From assembly GCF_003073045.1 (NCBI RefSeq), contig NC_037592.1, positions 10,320,007-10,384,006 on the forward strand: 64,000 nt of DNA, in the 5' to 3' direction. This DNA is from Pomacea canaliculata. Its lineage: Eukaryota > Mollusca > Gastropoda > Architaenioglossa > Ampullariidae. Below the pieces are notes generated by a model. It made no database searches, was not told the DNA's origin, and saw only the letters and a program-made list of their open reading frames with translations. Of the stretch, positions 24,901-32,005 are shown piece by piece. The first letter of the stretch is position 1. The number at the start of each line of letters is the position of its first letter. The position numbers and the translations under genes were made by a program.

Positions 24901-26678
24901 GTTATGAAAGGCAGGATTCGATGGTGAGTGTAGGCAGCGTTTGTAGGGTTGACCTATGACCCGAGTTTCTTGTCATCGTGTTGCAGTTTCACATCAACAT
25001 CAACGAGTACTACCCGATCGCTCTCGGCGAATCAAGCAGCATCAAACTGGCACTGAGGGTGAGAGCACACAAACACTCGCACAACATGCACAGTTTGTTG
25101 CAGAATTACTATTATATACCATGACCGTTTCTTCTCTCTGATGTGTATACGACCAGTTATCTATAATTTTAGCGGCTGATGTTCGAAAGGTCGACACTTA
25201 TTATAGTTGTAACACAAAAGGATTTGATGATGACATAACAAGGCCAGATCTCAAACAGGGATAGTAATGCATATAGACATTTATTGATGTTAATGTAAGA
25301 ACATATAAAGTGATAGTAAGGCCAGGTCGTAAACAGAGATGACAACACACATACAATGATGATAGTGCAAGAACACAGTGATAATCGAGCAGGAATGCAA
25401 AAGCTAAAAATCACACAGACGCGTTTGTTTTTGTGTCCTGTCCGAGTGTGAGAATGAACGCAGTTCTTCTAACTTTTGTGAATTTCTGCATGACAGGCGT
25501 ACAACCGACTGGATCTCTAAGCAAGAAAAAGAAAAAGCTAAGAAGATGCCGGGATTCAGTCTGACGAACGAACAGATGTTCTTCATCGGTTACGCACAGG
25601 TAAGGAGAATGCACGTTGACCAGAATCGCCCGACACGTGCACACAACTTGCAGCAACATCTACCGTAGCGACTGCGCCTCTCAGCCTCCCTCCCTCCATG
25701 TAATATCTCTCTCGCTCGTTTATAATATATATCTACACATACACAAGTACGCACGCCCAATACAAGACAGACGCGCATACAAGCGCTCGCTCGCGAGTGC
25801 GCGCACACACCCACACCTTCTCTTAAACACACCTTGTATTACACACACACACCCTTCCTCTCTTACACACACACACACACACTCAAGAAGACCGTCTTTT
25901 CACGCTCTCCCTCGCCACTCATTTCCTTCCCTTTTCTCCTACTCAAAAGCGCCCTCTACTGATACCTTGAATGTTTGTCTTAGATTATTAATACACTGCC
26001 ATAGTTACTTCAATAAGACATTGTGTGCGTGTGCGTGTGTGTGTGCAGACTTACTGCGAGAATCGGGACCCGAGTCTCAATCTAGGTCGCGCGATTCGTG
26101 GCACGGTCTTGGAGAATCTGAGGTAAGTTCTGTTCATCGTTCTTGTCTGCTTACATCATAATACCCCCTGATGTTACCCCGTAATATTTATCTACCCTCC
26201 TACATAATAATCTCCCTGATGTCCCTCCTGTAACGTTCATCTACCCGACTACATACTAATCCTCTGATGTTCCCCGCTTAATGTTTATCTACCGTCAGTT
26301 GAGTTCTGCATCCCCTTCACCCTTCTGTACTTCACATCTCCCCACCCTTATCCTCAACCCGTAACATAATACTAGTTTTTTTGTTTGTTATTGTTTCCGG
26401 TGTTGAGGTCGTCTTTCTTCAGAGCCATACGGTAACAAAAGCAATAATTCCTCTTCAAATATCCAGTACACGCAAGTCCAATACACAAATTGTACAGTAG
26501 ACAAAAGTCAGTGATCTGCCAGAAAAGAGCTGTTTCCGACTGAAGATGCTGAAGACGATTTCTGTGCTCTTTTTCCAGAGTCAATAACGCTCTTGCCCAA
26601 GTGGAGGAGTTCCAACAAGCCTTTAACTGCGCACCCAACTCCAAGATGGTGGCTGAAAGACGTTGTCAGCTGTACTGA
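12163..26678 (+). CDS. M13-family (neprilysin-like) membrane protein, predicted inactive peptidase
   Basis: Fourteen exons encode about 794 residues, the usual size for the family. Order: a 32-residue cytoplasmic tail; one membrane anchor at about 33-53 (LLFGSILLVCFIIIIILAAL); a Gln/Gly-rich stalk; then the M13 ectodomain starting with Cys-rich ESLCLTPGC and SPCNDFQTYACGSF. Active M13 enzymes are zinc metallopeptidases at the cell surface with HExxH and GENxxD motifs. Here the first is R618-Q-L-V-H622 and the second G693-E-S-S-S-I698. The Asn of the NAxY substrate strand aligns with Val, and the late catalytic His aligns with Thr. Two zinc ligands remain at most, and the general base Glu is Gln. 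A cell-surface binding or scaffold role is inferred. Two single-base frame breaks (about 12,244-12,252 and 25,505-25,506) interrupt the frame; residue numbers assume these are repaired. Every splice junction is GT-AG and in phase. Family assignment is firm; the exact subfamily is not. Confidence 0.93.
12384..12414 (+). repeat. Coding hexamer repeat (Gly-Gln)n in the stalk
   Basis: Three to four tandem copies of GGTCAG encode a run of alternating Gly and Gln between the membrane anchor and the ectodomain. Repeat number could vary between alleles without breaking frame. Confidence 0.85.
16031..16115. repeat. Four-copy 20-23 bp tandem repeat in intron 1
   Basis: Units starting at 16,031, 16,054, 16,074 and 16,097 share ATTACGTATACAGTAATA-CTAC. 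The second copy is three bases shorter. Each unit carries the palindrome GTATAC. It lies just after a TGACGTCA at 16,006. Confidence 0.9.
17541..17625. repeat. GA-rich low-complexity tract
   Basis: Imperfect GAGAGA/GAGCGA repeats in intron 1; minus-strand Ser/Leu-rich frames over it are not coding. Confidence 0.85.
18073..18132 (+). CDS. M13 gene exon 2
   Basis: Acceptor TCTTTTCAG, donor GTGAGT, 60 bp, phase 0 at both ends. It encodes IDLSGLGLDYEYFLKPIYEE, the family's 'D.SGLgL....Y' segment, continuing directly from exon 1 with nothing missing. Residues 254-273. Confidence 0.95.
18973..19031. promoter_or_regulatory. Intronic cluster of NRF-1-like, YY1-like and CRE sites
   Basis: CGCATGCGCA at 18,973, AGATGGCGG at 18,993 and a perfect TGACGTCA at 19,024 lie within 60 bp, ending 63 bp before exon 3. 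These three motifs are typical of CpG-type promoters. The function here is inference; chance co-occurrence is possible. Confidence 0.35.
19095..19241 (+). CDS. M13 gene exon 3
   Basis: Acceptor TTTGTTGCAG, donor GTGTGT, 147 bp, phase 0. It encodes VAGYKQFLRTVGSLLLRD and continues through a helical stretch ending ENKLAQ, matching the M13 helical lobe. Residues 274-322. Confidence 0.95.
19938..20027 (+). CDS. M13 gene exon 4
   Basis: Acceptor CTTTTTTTCAG, donor GTAAGT, 90 bp, phase 0. It encodes IKGESDTTTNAHATQNRIML and a short tail. The segment is variable in the family; splice sites and phase support it. Residues 323-352. Confidence 0.9.
20674..20810 (+). CDS. M13 gene exon 5
   Basis: Acceptor GACTGTGCAG, donor AG|GTACAT, 137 bp, ends in phase 2. 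It encodes VDWTGLFTYMFGASVTGNTY and on to LPETNKT, the family's 'W..yl......v.v....y' stretch. Residues 353-398. Confidence 0.94.
21369..21591 (+). CDS. M13 gene exon 6
   Basis: Acceptor TTTGTCGGCAG, donor GTTAGA, 223 bp. It begins MLNNYMIWRLAHRYV, equivalent to the conserved 'l.nYl.wr.v' helix, and includes the conserved Cys of SWRYCFNKLNDDMSEALGAL. Residues 399-472. Confidence 0.95.
22172..22273 (+). CDS. M13 gene exon 7
   Basis: Acceptor AACTTCACAG, donor GTATGT, 102 bp, phase 0. It encodes VEDIADSVKKALIESLDNST, then HWMSPGTRLTAISK, matching 'W.d..T+..A..K'. Residues 473-506. Confidence 0.95.
22278..22530. repeat. Minisatellite, about 31 bp unit, seven to eight copies
   Basis: Degenerate tandem copies of GTGTGGACTGGTTTGGGGTA followed by GTCTGTTCTTT begin right after the exon 7 donor. 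The first copies are nearly identical and the later ones decay. It fills the first two thirds of intron 7. Confidence 0.92.
22630..22707 (+). CDS. M13 gene exon 8
   Basis: Acceptor TGTCGGCAG, donor GTAAGT, 78 bp, phase 0. It encodes LEQSLIKLGYPDYMISEDKL and NNIYAN, with the conserved GYPD. Residues 507-532. Confidence 0.95.
23306..23591 (+). CDS. M13 gene exon 9: zinc-site exon with degenerate HExxH
   Basis: Acceptor TTTTTTGCAG, donor G|GTACGA, 286 bp, ends in phase 1. The family landmark PAG followed by LMQFPIYD is intact (residues 590-599), as is the glycine-rich approach NFGSMGTVVA. The next five codons at 23,561-23,575 read Arg-Gln-Leu-Val-His where active enzymes have His-Glu-x-x-His. 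The strand before PAG reads VAEYF rather than NAxY. Residues 533-628. Confidence 0.96.
24030..24190 (+). repeat. Interspersed repeat with (ATT)n tail
   Basis: A T-rich body leads into TTCTTAGGCGCTAAGAGCAT, then TCCTTAGGAGTGTAAGTAAG, CGCTTTACAAATTTTGC and (ATT)n at about 24,171-24,185. A short terminal microsatellite after a conserved 3' block is typical of some non-LTR element tails and their SINEs. A related copy lies at 7,140-7,300. It sits in intron 9. Confidence 0.5.
24231..24385 (+). CDS. M13 gene exon 10
   Basis: Acceptor CTCACCTGCAG, donor GTGAGC, 155 bp. It encodes GSQYMLNGSHYGNWWSSETK and the conserved Cys of VKKCIIDAY. The WW pair and spacing match the family segment just after HExxH. 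Residues 629-679. Confidence 0.95.
24390..24740. repeat. Degenerate 'TACCCGACATT' repeats in intron 10
   Basis: The phrase TACCCGACATT and near variants recur about eight times with irregular spacing. Thr/Pro/Leu-rich open frames across it are repeat artefacts. Confidence 0.5.
24987..25058 (+). CDS. M13 gene exon 11: degenerate GENxxD exon
   Basis: Acceptor CGTGTTGCAG, donor GTGAGA, 72 bp, phase 0. It encodes FHININEYYPIALGESSSIK and LALR. The Glu zinc ligand survives at 25,029-25,031, but the following Asn and the Asp that orients the zinc-binding His are replaced by Ser and Ile. Residues 680-703. Confidence 0.94.
25497..25599 (+). CDS. M13 gene exon 12, with a one-base frame break
   Basis: Acceptor GCATGACAG, donor GTAAGG, 103 bp. 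In phase from exon 11 it reads AYNRLDL then stops. Dropping one C at 25,505-25,506 gives AYNDWISKQEK and on to FSLTNEQMFFIGYAQ, which is the highly conserved 'AY..w......lt..QlFFi.yAq' of the family. The frame after the break is certainly the coding one. Residues 704-737 after repair. Confidence 0.92.
25690..25885. repeat. CA/CT-rich low-complexity tract in intron 12
   Basis: Runs of ACACAC, CTCTCT and GCGCGC units; the open frames over it on both strands are artefacts. Confidence 0.85.
26049..26122 (+). CDS. M13 gene exon 13
   Basis: The acceptor is a GT-rich tract ending GTGTGCAG; the donor is AG|GTAAGT; 74 bp. It encodes TYCENRDPSLNLGRAIRGTV and LENL. Aligned from the conserved downstream Arg, the position of the catalytic His (HSPxxxR in neprilysin) is Thr. 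Residues 738-762. Confidence 0.93.
26151..26299. repeat. Three-copy 49-50 bp tandem repeat in intron 13
   Basis: Copies start at 26,151, 26,201 and 26,250. Each runs TACATAATAATC, CCTGATGT, CCCC-GTAATGTT, TATCTACCC with scattered differences. Confidence 0.9.
26579..26678 (+). CDS. M13 gene exon 14 (terminal)
   Basis: Acceptor CTTTTTCCAG. It encodes VNNALAQVEEFQQAFNC and on to RRCQLY, stop TGA at 26,676. The two Cys match the final conserved Cys pair; the usual C-x-x-W end is C-Q-L-Y. Residues 762-794. Confidence 0.95.
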
Positions 26679-26963
26679 GCATGTCTACCATGACATGTCT
26701 ACCAACAGTCCACGCGGCCAAGCACATTCTTTGGTTTTGAAGCACATGACTAGACTTTCTATTACCTTTGGTCAGGATATGTAAAAAAAAAAAAAAGACG
26801 TTTGATCAGATTTGAGCATTCCATGTGATATTTTTCTATCGTGTATTGTATTTTTGTACAAATGTTAGAAATGTGTTGTATCATAGTCTCCTTACATTGC
26901 CCATCTCGCACACTTTTAAAATACTGCTGTTCGATTTCAATACACCCAATCATGTTTACACAC

Positions 26964-26969
26964 AATAAA
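26964..26969 (+). terminator. Polyadenylation signal AATAAA of the M13 gene
   Basis: A canonical hexamer 286 bp after the stop codon, followed by a T-rich, G/T-containing stretch that would serve as the downstream element. Confidence 0.75.
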
Positions 26970-26999
26970 TGTAATATTCCTGCTTTTATTGTTTAAGGT

Positions 27000-29900
27000 T
27001 ATGAATGTCAATCATCCACAGCATGATAAGTGTCACGTGATTTCAATCTAATCCAGGAAACTGATGATCCGATCCACTCCACAGTTCCAGTAGCAGAACG
27101 GATCTAATAGAAGTGTGAATTTTTTTTTTTTTTGCTTCTCATAGGGTCAGCAGAATGACTTTGAAAAACCATTATGGGTTAACAGGTTGTTGGGGGGAAC
27201 CAGTGCAAATAATTCTTCCATGACCTTTAACTGTTCGTCATCCTTCATTAATCTCAAATCCAAACGCTTTTCTTTATCGTTTTAGTGTGGTTCATATTTA
27301 CAAAATCATTTGTACTTAAAATAAAAGCAGATCAATATATAAGTGGAAATAGTTTTTGTTCAGATATCAAATTTCTGGGGTTTACGTGATTACGAAGCAG
27401 AGAGGATAACGCACAGTGCCTCGACTGTGTCCTCACCAGCGAACTGCAATGAGAAACCGTTACGGCGAGATAAAGGAGGCAGGCAGTTGATGGTGGAAAG
27501 TCGAGGGCAAGTGGTGTATAAATGGAAGTGGTCTTGTGGAGGCGAAGAAAGAACACCAAAGGGTAAATGCACAACTAAAAAGCAAAAATGAAAAGGAAAT
27601 GTAGATACAAGAAGAAAGAGAAGAGAAAGTCCCCCACCCTCAAGTCAGATAGGTGAGGGGACATCACTCTGCACATATATATATATACATATATTTACGT
27701 ATATACACATGATTGGACATAAACGTGCAAACACACACACACAAACACAAAAGGGGATGTCATCATAACATACATAACGGTAATTTTGAGAATGTTCACT
27801 CGTGCGAGGAAGTGGGTTGCACGGTGAAATGTAGCCATGGACTGCCTTTGTGCATTGTAGTAGAACGCTGCAGCTGATAAATAAAAAAAAAAAAACCAAC
27901 CAAACTTTATGTGAACACCCGTGCACTATGTAACACTTAACCCAAGGCTGTCGGGAGGGAGACAGCATAATCGTTTCCTAATGCTGCCGTCACTGGGGAG
28001 GAACCAATCTAGTAAAGGGATCACAGAGAGTCGTCGGGACGCCGCACGTGGTGACGGCTATCTCAGTGACACGCCGCAGCAGGCGATAACTCTGTGTGCG
28101 TGTTTGTGTGTGCGCGTGCGTGTGTGCGTGTGTTTGTGTGTGTGTGTGTTTCCAAGCAAAGACGTGATTATAATCACGAAATATGGCGCCCAACCCTTCA
28201 AAACTTTTAAGACGGTAGCTGACACGCTTGATAGGATGAATTTGTTAATCGAGAGCCACTTCTTTATTTTCTTTATTAACGAAATGTTTTGTGTATGTAA
28301 TCACAGATCACTTGCTTTCCGGCTAAACCATTGTATCGTTTATATTATATGTTTTTTTGTTTAGACATGTTAAATATTGTATTATTTTATGTGTGTTTGA
28401 TATATGACTTGTGTATTTGTACCGTAGTGAATATTAGGTAAAAAAAAAAAAAAAAAGACTTTCCCCAAAGGGTAGAATAAAGCTCCCATTCCAAATAATT
28501 TTTTTAATGCACGACATTAAAAAAAGGTCTATCATAATGCTGTTTTTGTAGCTTCATCCGAGGGTCAGAGTTCTTATGGCATCAGGTTTCCATCATCTGT
28601 CCAGCAACATCGCTCTAGCCTCCGCGCGTACACGCCGGCTAAAGCATTGTCTTGCTGGGTAATACCTGCAGCAGCACAGTGCAAGTACCGAAAGGTCAAA
28701 TTACCCATAAACAAGAACACAATATTATTTCCCTGGTCTCTAAACGGACAGATGGCGAATATTTCTGCCGACGCCCATTCCGCCTCGCCATGTTATTGCT
28801 ATCTTTCTTTACATTTTCTTCGTTCCAATTTTTTTTTTGCATTCCTTTTACTTAAATTTCTCTAGGATGCCGCTTAAATGGATATCGTCTTACTGTCATA
28901 AATGTTTTTTACAGTGTCTTACCTTCCTGCTTAACTTCTTCTTTATTACTCCCCCTAAAGCTAAACATTTTCTACAATTCCTTCAGTTTCGGACCTCTTT
29001 TCTTTCTAATTCTCGAGCGTCAATGAAACCAGGTTTGACGGTCAGTGGTTGAATCAATCATCAGACGAAGAGAAAAGACTCTGAAGTAGTTTCGAGATAT
29101 CCCTTCAAACATCTTTGCTGATCAATTTACTCTGGTAAAGAATAAATTTCAAAAAACAACAACAACAAAAAAAAAACAAAAAACAACAACAACAACAAAA
29201 AAAAAAAAAAAAACAAAAAAACAAAAACAAACCAAAACAAGAAAACTTTACAACGTGTAAACTCTATAGTTTATCATTCAGCAATTTCAATAAAATATCA
29301 ATTGTACAATTCTTCTCGAGAACGTCAGTCAGACTTCGGACAATCTGCTTTCAAGTGCTGTTTTAAACAGGTCTATTCTTAAGCAAGCCTTTTCTTTAAC
29401 AAATTCATTCTTCAACAGGTTTGCTCTGAAGTAAGTCTAGAGCAAGAATTAATCAACCCTGCCAAAACTGGAGCGTGGACGTGCTTTCTTGAAGTTTTCA
29501 ATCAGCCTCCTCACTTGCTGACGCCAAACAAAATGGATACTATGCCTGCAGCGTCAACAAGTCTACGTGGAAGTTTTCATTACGCAATCGAGACAACCCC
29601 TGGCGTTACAAGACGCTTTGTTTTCATTCTTCCTGAAGACACTTCACTTCTTACTCCCGCGACAAAGCCTCGCCATTGTTAGAGAACTTCTAGCTTGTCC
29701 ATTCAGTAAGTGCGCGTTAAAAAAAAAATATCCTAGTTACTATCAGTATCACATTTTCGGGATGATGCAGTATTATTTTTGGCCTCTTCGCTTGCCTGAA
29801 GATACCTCTTTAAGACATAACAGAATTTTATGCCGATTCAGCAGCTTAAAGGCTCATCACAGCGAGGTGGGGTGGGGGGGAAAGAAAGAGGAGGGAGGGA

Positions 29901-30631
29901 GGGAGGTGGAAAAGAAAGGGAGTGGAGGGTAGAGCTCAAAAGTCTGAATAACACAGAGTTAATAGCGTTAAGGTGGAATTGATAGCATCAAGGTGAAAAT
30001 GACGGAATCAAGACCAGACGGCTTGTAGGCGGGCGAGACTGGGAGGCTGTGAGAGACTGTCGCCACAGCGGCGTCTGCCAAAAGCCCACCAGGCAGCAGT
30101 CAGGCACATCCTCCTCCTCCTCCACCCTCTGCGTGGAGTGTGCAACTGTGTGCGCACAGCTTACGAAACGCGCGCACACACACACACACGGCACCTGTTT
30201 GGGGATAGAAAAAAGAAAGCACAAAATATATATATAGCTTTCAGTTACTCTGCTCTTTTCTTATATATATATGTATGACACACTTTCTCTCTCCGACACT
30301 CTCTATCTTCTTTTTCTGAGTGATGATCTGTGTGTAGTGTACTTGTTCAGAAAGATCATACCATGTGATCACTAGGTGTATCATAATTACAGCAGTTTTT
30401 ACCTCAGGGTAGTGATCGGACTTGAGATTTAAAAAAACAGCAACAACAAGAAGAACAAGTTCGTTTATGAGGGCATCATTTATTAATCACTTTATGTAAA
30501 TCTGAATCGCTTTCTCACAACGAGTGAGCCTAGAGGCGCGCCTTTGCCGTTGCAGTACGTTTTCCCTACGTGTTGCGAATCTCAGTCTCTAATGTCATCA
30601 CTGTAAGCTGCACACGTCCAGCTTTAGCTAT
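27000..30631. other. Intergenic stretch, no gene seen
   Basis: The space downstream of the M13 gene holds simple repeats (GT-rich 28,081-28,150; poly-A 28,441-28,456; A/CAA-rich 29,150-29,245; G-rich 29,868-29,930) and an imperfect hairpin GTCCCCCACC/GGTGAGGGGAC at 27,628-27,662. No coding exon was supported. Confidence 0.55.
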
Positions 30632-30824
30632 CATGTCGCCAGGCCTGACGAGAGGGGGGACAGGGGGTCTGGTGTACGCGGCTGTCAAGGGGCCCGGTCT
30701 TGGTCAGTGGGTTTTTTTTTTTATACATTATATACTGGGAAAATAATTTACGATTACAAGTACAAGGGGCCCGGAGAGGTCTGTCCCGGGGCCCGGGCTG
30801 GCTCTCGGCGGCCCTGCATGTCGC
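30632..30824. mobile_element. hAT-type MITE with 8 bp target-site duplication
   Basis: A 177 bp element (30,640-30,816) begins CAGGCCTGACGAGAG and ends CTCTCGGCGGCCCTG, inverted termini matching at 12 of 15 positions. It is flanked on both sides by the identical 8-mer CATGTCGC (30,632-30,639 and 30,817-30,824). An 8 bp duplication and CAGG...CCTG ends are hallmarks of the hAT superfamily. The inside has GGGGCCC blocks around an AT-rich centre and no coding capacity, so it is non-autonomous. Confidence 0.88.
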
Positions 30825-31910
30825 CTTGCATTCTTGGTAGTCTAGTCTAGATCTATGTGTTGTACTGAATTAGTTATACGAGAATTACTAATCGTCACCC
30901 GCATGTAGACACATTACATGTCGCAGAGAATGACAACAAATCACCTGACTCGAAGCTCCTTCCTCTCCTCTCGACTGCCCCAAACCCTGACAGCCCGACA
31001 CACCTCTCTGGACCAGTGAGCTAGTGTTTCTTCTGTGTCCAGCAACGAACGACAACCATGCACACCAACTGAGCGGTATAAGTGAGTCGTGTCCCCTTGC
31101 TCAAGCCATCCCTGGTCACATGCAGCTTCGCCCGCTCAGGTTGGTAGTTATGTCAGCTGATGGACATGGCCTCAAACCATCATCTGCTTTTAGACACGAG
31201 CATCAATGCTACGTTCCTTCAGGTTCACTGTAGCAGTAGTATCAAACATGATTTTAAACATTAAAAATTAGATTAAAACAAAATTAAATACAAAGCATGT
31301 AGAAATCCTAGACCTATTCAGCTAGTCCCAACATCCCAAATGCTCACCTGGATGCACCTGATTTTTACTTCACAAAGAACAGGCCCTCCACTCCAACAGG
31401 AGACAGCAGCCCCAGATCGTCCTCTGGCCATGACGTCACTAATATATGAAGTTGATATATGGAGCCAGAATGTAATTAAGAGAGTGGAAAGTATATGTGA
31501 AAGAGTGAAAAAGAAAGTAAACATTGTGCTTTATCGATCTTTATCGGAAGGATAGAGCAGCATCCAACTGATCCAAGGCGATTGTTCTCAGTCTTACTGG
31601 CCACACACACACCTGTTTGCAGAAATCGAGTTTCAAAGTCGTCAGCCGGCAGAGTGGAAAGGAGTTTTTATACAAACTTTATATTATATTATTTTTCCTT
31701 TTTTTTTTTGTTTAATGTAATGCATTTTTAAAATCTGTATGTTCTGTAAGCTAAATGAGAAATTGCGTTGCACACAATTATGTAACAAATTTCTTCTTAA
31801 GATGTTCACGGATACACGCGGTGAGTTGTATGTAGTGTTTAGAATCACGAAAGTGTTGATTCAACCATTTAGTATCATTAATTGACATCTGGTATAAGAA
31901 AAAATAAAAA
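30825..31910. other. Intergenic stretch, no gene seen
   Basis: No exon, RNA or clear repeat was recognised here apart from a TGACGTCA at 31,431 and A/T runs. Confidence 0.5.
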
Positions 31911-31911
31911 A
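31897..31911 (-). terminator. Pol III terminator of tRNA-Phe
   Basis: On the minus strand, CTGTTTTTTATTTTT begins about 21 bases after the tRNA 3' end; a run of four or more T ends Pol III transcription. Confidence 0.8.
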
Positions 31912-31932
31912 CAGTTGTTGTCAACCGCCGGA

Positions 31933-32005
31933 TGCCGAAACCCGGGATCGAACCAGGGACCTTTAGATCTTCAGTCTAACGCTCTCCCAACTGAGCTATT
32001 TCGGC
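31933..32005 (-). tRNA. tRNA-Phe (anticodon GAA)
   Basis: Read on the minus strand, a 73-base tRNA folds with a 7 bp acceptor stem GCCGAAA/TTTCGGC, D-arm GCTCAGTTGGGAGAGC, anticodon arm AGACTGAAGATCT and T-arm GGTTCGATCCC, with A as discriminator. The anticodon GAA reads Phe codons. It has intact internal Pol III boxes A and B, no intron and no mismatch in any stem, so it is probably functional. Its sequence is essentially the standard animal tRNA-Phe. Confidence 0.98.
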
